Below the pieces are notes generated by a model. The model saw nothing but the letters and a program-made list of their open reading frames with translations, ran no database searches and had not been told where the DNA came from. Shown in pieces: positions 1 through 10,400 of a DNA stretch of 17,775 nt. The first letter of the stretch is position 1. The number at the start of each line of letters is the position of its first letter. Source of the stretch: Candidatus Pacearchaeota archaeon (lineage in GTDB: Archaea > Nanobdellota > Nanobdellia > Pacearchaeales > GW2011-AR1); NCBI GenBank assembly GCA_003554465.1, contig PWGL01000090.1:1-17775 (forward strand), in the 5' to 3' direction. The position numbers and the translations under genes are program-made.

Positions 1-1
1 A

Positions 2-1801
2 GATTATAATTATATAGGTATTGGAATGTATTATGATTGGTTAACTACAGGCAGAGTAGGATTGCCTTCATATACTGTAGATGACCCTAGAGTTGAGTTT
101 GAAGTAACTGAAGTAACAATGGTGGATAACCCTTTAGCTGATATTCCAGATATTGAATATCAAATAGTTTTGTATAGAGCTCCATTTGATGGTGGCGATT
201 GGGAAGAAGTTGAAACTATTAAGACTGATGATTATGGAGAATTTGAAATTACAGATGATATGGTAACTGATGAAACTGATTATTGCTATTTAGCTGTAGA
301 AGAAAGAATAACTGGAGAATATAGTAATATAAAATGTACTGTAGATTTTGGATATGATTATGTAGAAGTGTTTTTAGATAAAGCAATAAGAGCTTTTGGA
401 GAAGAAGTTTATATAAAAGGCCATACTGAAACTGAAGGAGAATTTGGTGGCGAAACTTTTTATTATGTATTAGAACGCAGAAAAAAAGATGAAACTCCTG
501 AAGAAAATAATGATAAAGATAAAGATAAAGAAAACGATAATGGTGTTTGGGAAGAAGTTGGAGTTTTTGAATACCCAGGGCTTCAAGGTGAATTTGTTTT
601 AGTTGATTATGAAGCTGATGAAGAAACAGAATATTGCTATAGAGTAATGGAAGATTCATTTCTGACTAATTGGTCTAATGAAGTGTGTGTTGATGAATTA
701 GGGTTAGGTTATGAGGACATAGATGTAGAGCTAGTTGATTTGTTTCGGGGGTATGATGATATAATATATATAGAGGGTAAAATGATACCAGAAGGTGAAT
801 ATGGAGGTGAAGTATTAGAATATCAATTAGAACGAAAAGAAAAAGATAGCGAAGAATGGGAAGTTGTTGACAATATAGAGTTTGATGGAATGATAGAAAG
901 TTTCTTTTTATATGATGAACCTGGAGCTGGCGACTATTGTTATAGGTTTAAAGAAACTACTTTTGAAACTGACTATACTGACAGTAAATGCTTAGGCGAC
1001 ATTGAAGTATTTTTAAAAGACGCTGTAAGAGGTTTAGATAATTATGTAACCCTACACGCAAAAATGGAGCCTAATACTGAATATGCCGGTGGTAGCTTAG
1101 AATATAGACTTCAAAGAAGGTATGAAAGCAAAAGTAACTGGGAAGATATCAAAACATTTTCTAAGTCGGGGCTTCAAACAGAGTTTTTAATAGTTGATGA
1201 TGACGCTAGGCCAAATGAAGATTACTGTTACAGGCTTAAAGAAATGAAATATGATACAGAATGGTCAGATACATTGTGTATAGACGCACCAACATGGCCT
1301 GAACTAATGTTTTGTGTATATATACCAGTAGTGTGGGATTTATATGTAGATGATGTAGAACTTACAACAGAAATAATGCAATCTATGTATGATATTGAAG
1401 AAAATGAAGTTGATTTTAATAAAGCTAAACAATATGGTGTTTCACTTTCTGAAGATGATATAGATTGGTATGAAGTCAATCAGCATATAGATGAAGTTGA
1501 CCCAGCAGAATTGCTTACAGAAGAATTGATGGAAGTTTGTATGGGAGTTTGGGAAGAAGATATACCTGAAGTACCATATGAAATATTTGAATATGCTACA
1601 GCTGACTTTTGGAGCACAGTACCACATTTTATACCTAAACAAAGTTTTGTAGGAATAGGATTTAACTTTGATTTAAGTTTTAGTTATGAAAGTAATATAG
1701 AAGTTCATGTATCAGGATTAGAAAATGAAGAAAAAACTCCAGGGCTTTTAGGTATAGGATTTAATTACTGGCCTGTACTTGAAAGTAAGGACAAATATTA
1801 G
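2..1801 (+). CDS. Partial acidic virion surface protein with four FN3/Ig-like repeats (5' end outside window)
   Basis: The reading frame is open to the left edge. The first ATG (position 26) has no ribosome binding site and the eight codons before it read as ordinary protein, so the gene starts outside the window. The visible 599 residues are very acidic. Counting from that ATG, residues 25-422 hold four repeats of about 85-110 residues, each ending in a tyrosine-corner-like motif (DYCY or EYCY) and a second Cys exactly 17 residues on. Residues 423-540 are unique, with two Cys and an acidic helical part. Residues 541-584 contain two strand-like GIGF motifs. Repeat 2 carries a Lys/Asp/Asn-rich loop (about 153-173). 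FN3/Ig-like repeats are common in exposed phage tail, fibre or decoration proteins. A role at the particle surface is inferred from this and from its place just upstream of putative ejection proteins. No enzymatic motif was seen. Confidence 0.7.
   Translation, partial: DYNYIGIGMYYDWLTTGRVGLPSYTVDDPRVEFEVTEVTMVDNPLADIPDIEYQIVLYRAPFDGGDWEEVETIKTDDYGEFEITDDMVTDETDYCYLAVEERITGEYSNIKCTVDFGYDYVEVFLDKAIRAFGEEVYIKGHTETEGEFGGETFYYVLERRKKDETPEENNDKDKDKENDNGVWEEVGVFEYPGLQGEFVLVDYEADEETEYCYRVMEDSFLTNWSNEVCVDELGLGYEDIDVELVDLFRGYDDIIYIEGKMIPEGEYGGEVLEYQLERKEKDSEEWEVVDNIEFDGMIESFFLYDEPGAGDYCYRFKETTFETDYTDSKCLGDIEVFLKDAVRGLDNYVTLHAKMEPNTEYAGGSLEYRLQRRYESKSNWEDIKTFSKSGLQTEFLIVDDDARPNEDYCYRLKEMKYDTEWSDTLCIDAPTWPELMFCVYIPVVWDLYVDDVELTTEIMQSMYDIEENEVDFNKAKQYGVSLSEDDIDWYEVNQHIDEVDPAELLTEELMEVCMGVWEEDIPEVPYEIFEYATADFWSTVPHFIPKQSFVGIGFNFDLSFSYESNIEVHVSGLENEEKTPGLLGIGFNYWPVLESKDKY
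98..1291 (+). repeat. Four tandem fibronectin-III/Ig-like protein repeats
   Basis: Units lie at about 98-349, 365-700, 722-1000 and 1004-1291. Units 2-4 are the most alike: each opens with V-[FE]-L-x-[DK], has E-[YF]-x-G-G followed by a Y-x-L-[EQ]-R strand, then W-E-x, then Y-C-Y-R, and closes on Cys. The Cys pairs (87/104, 204/221, 305/322 and 401/418, counted from the ATG at 26) all have 16 residues between them. Unit 1 lacks the E-Y-x-G-G part and is the most diverged. Confidence 0.75.
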
Positions 1802-1812
1802 GAGGTGCGCAA

Positions 1813-3249
1813 ATGGCTACTGCATTAGAAAGAATTGGAATACAGCAACCTCAGACTTATGCAGATTATATGCAGGCCCAGGAAGAATTAGATAGGGCTT
1901 ATACTATGACACAAATGCAAACTGGTGCACCTGGCTATACTGCCGGTGATGTAAGAGAAGCACAGGCCAGTTTACAACAACCTGACAGCCCAGCACAACA
2001 ATTAGCTGATAGAGCAGATGAAAGACATTTTCAAATACCAGATTTTGATATATCTGTTGATTTGCCAGGTATTCCAGAAATGCCGGATAGACCAGATATG
2101 GTAGATATGCCGGATTTGCCAGAGTTTGAAGATAGACCCGATACTCCAGATTTACCAAATATACCTGATATGCCAGATAGGCCAGGTATGGGATTAGATG
2201 ATATTTTAGCTGAAACTGACGCTTTACCAGATGAATTGTCTTTTCCTGACCAACCAGACATTGATTTTCAAACTCCAGATGTACCAGAATCACCAGGGTT
2301 AGATAGGTTTTTAGAAAAAGCAGATACTTTATTAACTCCAGAGTTTGAAAGAGCTAGAGAATCAATGGCTATGGAACAAGCTAGAAGGGGTATGGCTGGT
2401 ATGCCGGCTGCTGATGTTATGCAAAGAGAGTTATCTGATGAAAGAGCTGCCAGAGAGTTAGAAGCAGCATTAGGATTAAGACAAGATGAATTTACTAGAA
2501 GTATGCAACAATTTGAAGGGGAACTTGCAGCTGAACAGGCTAGAACTCAAGCTGAATTAGGAGAAGCTCAAGCTCAAACTCAACATTTTGGCTCATTGTT
2601 AGAAGCAGTAGGGTTAGAGCAGCAAGGCCGAGCTCAAGAATGGCAAATGGGAGTAGAAGAAGCCATGACGCCCTGGCAAGCTGAAATGGAGCAAGCACAG
2701 TTAGGGTTTGGTCAAGAAATGGATAGATGGCAAGCAGGATTCCAAGAAGAATTAGCTGGATTTGACGCTGGTATGCAGCAAGCTCAATTTGACTGGCAAC
2801 AAAGAACTCAAGATTGGGAAATGCAAATGCAAGAAACTTTAACCCCATTCCAGTTAGAAATGGAAAGAAGCCAGTTAGAACATCAAATGGGATTAGATGA
2901 ATGGCAAACACAAGCACAGCAAGCTCAATTTAACTGGCAAAGACATATGGACACTACAGGGTTATTGCATGATGAGCATATGTTTAGGGAGCAGGCAGGA
3001 TTAGAGCAATTGTTGCAAGAACAGCAAATGGAGCATGATAGGCGTATGCAGCGACAGCAGCAAGACGCTGGACTTATACAGCAAGCTATGCAACAGGGAC
3101 ATCAAAGAGATATGTTAGGTCTTGAGCATGAATTGCAAGCACAGCAACAGTTAGCACATGGAGCAGGTTTATATGGTGGAGCAGCAATGCAAACACCTGG
3201 TTTTGGACATACTCAGCTTGATAACTTTCTAAGACAATTCGGGCTATAA
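1813..3249 (+). CDS. Pro/Asp-repeat plus Gln-rich coiled-coil virion protein, candidate internal/ejection protein
   Basis: This 478-aa protein starts at an ATG with an AGGAGGTG ribosome binding site, 11 bases after the previous stop. Residues 76-162 are a low-complexity tract built on PD-x-P-D steps (PDRPDM, PDLPEF, PDTPDL). Residues 163-450 are predicted helical and very rich in Gln, Glu, Met and Ala. They hold a two-copy repeat (residues 276-330 and 334-377) with Trp-Gln steps. The tail (450-478) is Gly/Phe-rich. There is no Cys and only one Lys (K169), although the genome is AT-rich. I recognise no named family. Position before another Gln-rich protein and a giant protein, all upstream of lysis genes, resembles the internal-virion protein block of T7-like podoviruses (gp14-gp15-gp16), which is the basis for the call. 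A tail-tip or scaffold role is possible. Confidence 0.6.
   Translation: MATALERIGIQQPQTYADYMQAQEELDRAYTMTQMQTGAPGYTAGDVREAQASLQQPDSPAQQLADRADERHFQIPDFDISVDLPGIPEMPDRPDMVDMPDLPEFEDRPDTPDLPNIPDMPDRPGMGLDDILAETDALPDELSFPDQPDIDFQTPDVPESPGLDRFLEKADTLLTPEFERARESMAMEQARRGMAGMPAADVMQRELSDERAARELEAALGLRQDEFTRSMQQFEGELAAEQARTQAELGEAQAQTQHFGSLLEAVGLEQQGRAQEWQMGVEEAMTPWQAEMEQAQLGFGQEMDRWQAGFQEELAGFDAGMQQAQFDWQQRTQDWEMQMQETLTPFQLEMERSQLEHQMGLDEWQTQAQQAQFNWQRHMDTTGLLHDEHMFREQAGLEQLLQEQQMEHDRRMQRQQQDAGLIQQAMQQGHQRDMLGLEHELQAQQQLAHGAGLYGGAAMQTPGFGHTQLDNFLRQFGL
2038..2298 (+). repeat. PD-x-P-D proline/aspartate repeat tract
   Basis: This encodes residues 76-162 of the 478-aa protein. It is a run of short units with Pro every three to four residues and alternating Asp/Glu, for example PDMPDRPGM and PDLPEFEDRPD. 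Such a tract would be extended, acidic and flexible, acting as a spacer between the N-terminal region and the coiled coil. Confidence 0.75.
2638..2943 (+). repeat. Two-copy Gln/Trp-rich coiled-coil repeat
   Basis: Copy 1 is 2638-2802 and copy 2 is 2812-2943, the second being 11 residues shorter. Both have W, then T-P-[WF]-Q-x-E-M-E, then W-Q, then QQAQF-x-WQ. At DNA level 2776-2799 and 2917-2940 match in 23 of 24 bases, so the duplication is recent or conserved. Confidence 0.7.
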
Positions 3250-3265
3250 AAAGGTGGTGGATTAA

Positions 3266-4450
3266 ATGCCTATAGATAGACAAGAAACTTTTGACCAAAT
3301 GGCTAGAGGTGTAGCTTTTGAAACTGCTGCTCAAACTCAAGCACCAATGCAGTTTGGCCGGCAAGAAGCTATAGAAGCAGGGACTTATAGAGCAGAGGAG
3401 GACCCTCAATATTGGGAACATTTAGGTGTGGCTATGGATTTTCAAACTCCTGAAGCTCAAGAAGCCGTATGGCGTAAATATGGTGAAGGGTTACCTCACA
3501 GGAGCTTTGAAGAATTTCAACAGCAAGCCTTCACACCAGCAGAGGATACTCCAATGTATCATGAAATGCGACAAATTAGAGCAAAAACTGACCATATGAT
3601 AGGAACTGAATTACCTCACGCTGCTAGAATGTTAGAAATTGATGAACAGGCAGCTCAATATGAATTAGATTCTATTGAAATGGATTTAGAGCTTATGAGT
3701 GAAACTTTTGAAGATAGGGTACAGCAAATACAGGCTGAAACTGAACATGCTTTTCTAACAAATGAAGCTATGGAAATGCAAAACGAATTTCAAGAATGGC
3801 AGCAACAGCTTGAAATAGAAGAATTAACCCCCAGACAGCTCAGAGAATACGATTTAGAGCTAGCAGGGCTAGAACAAAGGGTATTGCAAGATGAAAGGCT
3901 TGCTCCTCTTGAAAGGGACCTCATGGCTGCTCAGGTAGATGGTCAAAGAGCACAAACAAGAACGCAATTAGCTCAGGCCACTATGCAAGAATTAGAAGCA
4001 GACCAGATGAAAGAATTAGCAAGAAGTGGATTATTGCAAGAAGCCTTATTTCCTACAGGGCCAGAAGAAGGTTTAGATGATTCTTTTACTCCAGAGGATT
4101 TTACAGCTACAGATTTTGATAGGGCTATGCTAGGACTTCAATCAGGTGCAGGTATGGAATATATTAGAGAGTATTTAGGAGATTATGCTGATACAAGAGG
4201 TGGCTCTGAATTATCTCCAGAACAATTTATAGACGCTATTACAGGGCCAGAAGGATATGTTCAGGACCCTGAAAGGGGTACATTGTGGTTTCCCCCACAC
4301 TATATGCAAGATATTGCTACAGGCCAAATAGACCCAGCAGAAGTATTGGTCCATGAAGATGATTTGTGGCAGTATTTTGATACAGAAACCGAAGATGAAA
4401 ATGATACAGAAGCTGTAGAAAAAAGGTTAAGAGATGACTATGGACTTTAA
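3266..4450 (+). CDS. Gln/Glu-rich coiled-coil protein, candidate internal/ejection protein
   Basis: This 394-aa protein starts at an ATG 16 bases after the previous gene, with an AAGGTGGTGG ribosome binding site. Residues 1-95 are mixed, with several Trp/Tyr. About 95-275 is a long helical, coiled-coil-like stretch rich in Glu, Gln, Leu and Met. Residues 276-394 are an acidic, probably folded C-terminal part with aromatic residues and a very acidic end. It has no Cys and only about four Lys, so it shares the composition of its upstream neighbour and of the N-terminus of the giant protein downstream. No known domain was recognised. The three genes are closely spaced and probably co-translated; a shared structure in the virion, such as an ejection core, is inferred. 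Confidence 0.6.
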   Translation: MPIDRQETFDQMARGVAFETAAQTQAPMQFGRQEAIEAGTYRAEEDPQYWEHLGVAMDFQTPEAQEAVWRKYGEGLPHRSFEEFQQQAFTPAEDTPMYHEMRQIRAKTDHMIGTELPHAARMLEIDEQAAQYELDSIEMDLELMSETFEDRVQQIQAETEHAFLTNEAMEMQNEFQEWQQQLEIEELTPRQLREYDLELAGLEQRVLQDERLAPLERDLMAAQVDGQRAQTRTQLAQATMQELEADQMKELARSGLLQEALFPTGPEEGLDDSFTPEDFTATDFDRAMLGLQSGAGMEYIREYLGDYADTRGGSELSPEQFIDAITGPEGYVQDPERGTLWFPPHYMQDIATGQIDPAEVLVHEDDLWQYFDTETEDENDTEAVEKRLRDDYGL

Positions 4451-4463
4451 GGTGGTGTAGATA

Positions 4464-7400
4464 ATGTCTAATTATTTTGGTCAATATTCAAGAGAAGATA
4501 TAATCCAAAGAGCTGATACTTTAAGGGAAGAAAGAGCACAAAGGCAGGAGTTTGAGCATGAGTATGCTGATTTTAGAGCTAGCGAGCAAAGAGCTGATGA
4601 ATTTGAAATGGATAGAAATATAGCTCATAGGATAATGAACAGAGGGGCCGAAGCACTTTATGGAGTATATGAAAGCTGGCAAGAAAGAGATATTGATAGT
4701 GTTGAAATTGATATTTCTGAAGAAAGCCATAGCCGGTTTGTTGATACTCCAGGATTAAAAGGTAGAGGTAATAGAAGATTTGAAATTGAAGAAGAAACAA
4801 TTGATAGAATAAATTTAAGAGAATTTGACCCTATACATCAAGTAGAAACTCAAGTCAGAGATTTTGGCGATAGAATAATGCAAGCTGCTAGTGGGTTTGA
4901 TATAACCAGCATTGTTCCTGAAACTGATGATTTAAAAGATTTTGGACGCAGGGTTATCACACCATCAAGAGAAACCACAATGAGCTGGGAGGAAAGGATA
5001 GAAGAACATTTTACAGAAGAACCTTCTGCTGCTGCTGATATAGCTGTTAGCCTGCAAGACACTTTAGTTGATGTAGGAGAAAGTATTCCTGAATGGATAA
5101 TGAGGGCTTCATCAAGAGCTACAAGTAGTTATACTGGTGTTCCAATAGAAGATGTAACAGAGCTTTCAGGATATGAAGAAATAGCAGATTATGAATCAGT
5201 AACAGCTGATATTGTAGGAGAAACTGTAGGCTTTTTAGGCCAAATGGCTATAGTAAAATCTGGTATAGGAGCAGCAGGAGCTGGGTTAGGAAAGGTTGCT
5301 CCACAAATAACAGAAGCCTTTAGAAGTTTACCTTCTTTAGTTCAAGCTGGTGCTGAATGGGGAAGCTACCTTATGGGTAGAGATATATTCGAGGACCAGG
5401 TTTGGGAATCAGCAAGGCGTGATGAATATGATGAAATAATTCAAGAACATCAAACATTAAAACAATTAGCAAGTATGGGGCTTGTTGATGAAAGTGAAAT
5501 TCCTTCAGAAGAAGAATTGCCTTCATTTAGAGAATTTGCAGGAATGACCCTTCCTGATTATGTTCAATCTTTTGGTAGAGGTTTTGCAGCTGGTGCTGCA
5601 GGAGAATTAGTAGCTCCAGTTATTAGAGAAATGGCTGTTAGAGAATATATTCCTGATAGTATTTATCCTTTAACGCAAGGGTTTGGCACAGGTGCAGCAA
5701 GAGGTGTAGCATATACAGGAGTAGATAAATTATTTCACCCTGATGATACTACAGCAAAAGATTTAGGTTTGAATATGATTATGTTAGGTTCTTTAGGTGT
5801 TTTAGGAACAGCTGGAAAATGGGACGAAATGAGAAGTACTGTAGATTATATTAACAAAGTATATAAAGCTAGTGGTGTTTCAAAATACCCTGAAAATATG
5901 CAAGAGTTAAATAAAATAAAACAAGACGCTGAAAATTTTAAAGACCAGCTTTGGAATATTGGCCGAAACGCATTATACTATGAAAATTTGATTAATGAGC
6001 AAAAAATAAATATGTACAAAGATAAACCACGAATGAATGAAACTGACCCTTATGGCGATAGACCAATTAATTTTGAAGATATGAAAGTGTTTAGAAAATA
6101 TACTGATTTAACTGATGGTCAAAGAGAGTTTTTGATGGACCAGATAACTGCTAATTATATGGGATATCAATCAGCTATAAAACATTTAGAACAATTAAGC
6201 ATACCTATGGGTATGAAAGATGGATTATTCAAAAAGATTAATGACATATTTGAAAATACTGTATCTGATTCATTTACATCTGTTGGTATGGACAATATGA
6301 CATTTGACGCTATTACAGGAGATTTAAAGCCAGCTAAACCTGTTACTCAAAGACCAGGTCTAGTAAAAGGTGTAGAGCTAATAGAAGATGTTGCTAAAAT
6401 TGATACTACACCAGACGCTAAAATGGCTTTACAAAAATTAACTGCTTATGGGAAATCTAAAAATGACAATATTGTAGATTATAATAATAGAATAGGTGGA
6501 TTTGAAAGAGTAAAAAGCATTTTAGATACTGTAGGCACACAAAATTTAGATAACCAAACTTTTGGAGAAATATTATCTAGCGAAACTCCACTTCAAACAG
6601 CTAAAGAGTTAGGGGTTTGGGAAGGAGAACCAATTGAGTTAGGCCCTGTTAGAGCAGATGATGTTCAAAGTGTAAAAGCCAGCAAAACTATTGATAGTGA
6701 TGATATTGAATTTATGTCAAGGTCCGAAATTGTAACAGAGTTAGGAGAATATAAGCCATCTAAATCTTTTACCCCTGATAAATACGCTAAAACAGCAGTA
6801 TCAGAGTTATCTGATGAAGAAGTTTATAAACTAGGAGTAGCTACTGGAATATTTCCTGAAAATTATATAAATAATTATGATAAATTTAGAGATAGTAGGC
6901 GTGAAATGCTAATTGAAGAATTAAAATTTGAAGTTGACCCTGAATTTGCTAAATTTGCCATTGAGGAATATGGAATTGAAGAAGGAAAAACAATCAGCAA
7001 TCTCAAAGGTTATCCTAAAATGGAAGTTGTATCTGTTAGTGAAAAATATACCGGCCATGTTAAACTTAAATATCCTGATGGTATGACAGAAGATATAGAT
7101 ATTCAGACAATCGCTGAAAAAACTATGGATACTACTGAAGCTCTTGATTCAACACCTTATGGTAATGTAAGACAAATAAGTTTTGATGAAGTACCTGAAC
7201 AGACGAAAGAAGGATTGGGGTATCGTGCTGGTGAAATAAGAAAAAGCGAATCATTATTTAATCAAGCAACTTCTTTTAGAGGAACAGGTCATTTTGGCAC
7301 AGGGGTTTATTTCTTTGGCAACAAGCAATCCAGAGGATTTGAAGGTTATGTAGAAAAAGGAAGGCCAGTTCATGAAATAGATATAAGTGATTATAATTTA

Positions 7401-10400
7401 TACAAGCCTGATACAGAAACTGAAGCTAAACAATTACACAAATTTCTCAAACATATTAACCAATATATATCTGACCCCGAAGGTAAAGAAGATTATTTAT
7501 CAAAAATAATGACTACCTCTAGACTTGGTTTGCTTGACATTTTTAAAGATATTGATATGGATAATGAAGAATTTATGGAAAATTTTATAAATGATTTTCT
7601 GGAATTAAAAGAAACGACAGACCGTTCAGATTGGCGAGATATGGATAGTGCTTCTACAGCCTTAATGAAAGAATTAGGTTATGAAGGTGTTGATGTAACA
7701 CATCTTCCGGGTTTGGATACTTCTAGATATGGTAGCGTTATTTACAATTTAGAGAAAAGTGTACCTACTAGTGATGAATTATCTAAAGCTGAAAAAGAAG
7801 CTATGGATTTTGGTAGAGAGCCATTTGCCACAGAAGAAATACACGAGTTAGAGTTAGAATTAGCAAAATCAGCAGAAGAATTAGAAGATAAGCTATCAAG
7901 GTCTATAGAAAAAGTTAAACAAGGAGAAATGCCGGAATCTTACATTTATGATGAAGTGAATAAAGTTGAAAGAATAGCTAGACAGTTAACTGAAGAATAT
8001 GAAGAATACTATGAAGAACAGAAACTTGATTTAGACTTTTTCCCACCGGATATGAAATACAGTTCATTTGTAGATTATGCTAAAGATATACAAAAGATTT
8101 TAGAACGAATTGATAAAGGACAATATCATAAAGATTATAACTTTGATGAAATAGATATTATAACTGCAAGACAATATGTTGATGATTTAGGCAAGGATTC
8201 AGTTAGAGCTAAAAAGAAAGCTATGAAAGAAATAGATAGAGTAATAAAAAATGCTACAGATGTTTATGTTGAAGCTAAGGCTGAAGATGTATTAAGAGAG
8301 ATTGAAGCTAAAGGTACTTCATCTAAAAAAACTAGATTTCAATATGAGTTTGTTAAGTTAATGAAGGGCGATTATACAGCAGAGGAATCAACAGAAAAAT
8401 TATCTGTTATTCAAAGTCAATTAAGAGATACTTATGGTACTGCTGATGAAAGATATGACATGATATATCAAATGTTTGAAGAAGCTGCTAAAGGTCAACC
8501 TAAAGTTAATATTAGCACACCTAAAGGAACTATGGAAATAACCAATGACCCTGTAGTATTATCTAAAATAGCCAGGGAATTAGGAGCTAAGTTAAAGCAT
8601 AGTGAATTAGATGAAATGAAACCTGATGTTGAGCAAGTAAAACCAACAATACCTGAAGATTTAGCTAGAGAAAATTATTATGTACAACAAGGCGAAAACT
8701 TTATAGAATCTTTAAGTGCTAAACCATTTGCGATAGAAGGATTAGAGCATTTAGACTTGTTTAGGTATAAGCCTTCAAAAGAACCATATGATATTAATTC
8801 GGGGATTTTAAATGCTACTGATTGGCACATTGTTGAAGCTGAAACAGGAACAAACTTAGTAACAGGAAAAACTATAGCTGACGCTGCTAAAAACCTTAAA
8901 GATTTATTAGATGAAAAAGGAGCAGCAAAAATTGAAAAAGTTATAGAAAAAGCAAAAACAGAAAAAGGTTTAGTAGCGCCGAGGTATGATGAAAATGTAG
9001 AGCCAACAACACCACAAATTGATTATAAATTAAAAGACACCAATAAATCTTTATATGATAATGATACTAATCCTGAAACACAAAAGTTTTTGTATAGATT
9101 ATCTAGTAAAGATAATTCTGGTTTTGATGATGAAAGATTTTTTCATAGTATTGGTGATGTTCAGCCTTATAATAGGCCAGTTTCTAAACAAGAGATTGAA
9201 GAAATCGTAACAATAGATTTTGGAATTCCATTATTAATTGACGAAATGATTAATAGTAAAGAAGCTGGTAGTTATGATTTATCAAAAGAAGTTGTAAGAA
9301 TAAGAGATTATGGTGATATGGAAGTATTAGGCCATGAAATGGGCCACCATATATCTAAAACTTTAAATTTAGAAGTAGGGAAATACCCTAGTTTAATAAA
9401 TATATTAGAAGATGAAGGGTTAAAAAATTATTATCCAGAAGAACTTTGGAGTATTGAAGGTGGGGCTGAGTTTTTTAAGTTATATTTTAACTTTCCAGCT
9501 GAAGCTGCCAGAAAAGCCCCGAAGTTTTCAGCACATTTACAGGAAAAATTAGAAGCTAATCCTGAGTTTCACAAAAAAGTAGATAAACTCCAAAAAGCTA
9601 TTATTACTTGGCACTCTCAAGGTGGAGTTGAAAGAACAAGACATTCTATATCTAAAAGAGATACTATGCGTAAAAAATACTCTAAACTAAAAGATTTAGT
9701 TAACTACTATGCGTTTGCTGATGACGCTAAACTCCAGGCAGTATTGAGAGAAGCAGCCGGTATAGATTGGACCGAAATAGAAGCAGCAGAAAACCCAGTT
9801 AAATTATATAGGCTATTCAATAAAGTTGATGATAAAGTGTTATCTTTTCTTAATAAACGACAATTGTCGCCAGAACATGACCCCAGAGAGAGCAGAGGTG
9901 GAGGGCCACCATTAAAAGATATTTTAGCTAATGTAGCTGATGATATTGAAATGCCAACACTCTGGGACGAAATTAAAATGAAAATGCCATTTTTAGAAAC
10001 CCCTGAAATTGGTATTGGTGATTTCACTACATGGGCAGTAGCCAAACACGCTTTAGAAAGAGAAGCTAAATGGATAGCCAATAATGTTGTTGAAAGCACA
10101 GAGTTAAAAGAGGAAATTATTAATGCTGTTGAAAAAGGAGATAAAGAAGATTATCTTGCTACAATAATTAAAGAGTTTTCTCCAAAAATAGGGCAGGCTA
10201 CAGGATTAAGGCCTGACGATATATTAGAAACGATAAAAGAATTAGAAAAGCCTGAGTTTGTAGAAACTGCCAACCAGTTACAAAACTATTTTAATAATCT
10301 TATTGATTATTCAGCTAAAAGAGGTGTATTTTCTCAAGAACAAGCTGATAATATTAAAAATGCCTATAATTGGTATATGCCTATGCACAGAGTTTTTGGA

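Noticed and set aside
1904..2917. Long minus-strand open frames opposite the 478-aa gene
   Set aside because: They come from the codon bias of the Pro/Asp and Gln-rich tracts, have low-complexity translations, no ribosome binding sites, and lie inside a clear plus-strand gene.
2776..2940. CRISPR-like repeat
   Set aside because: Only two copies of a 24-base match, in frame and inside a protein repeat.
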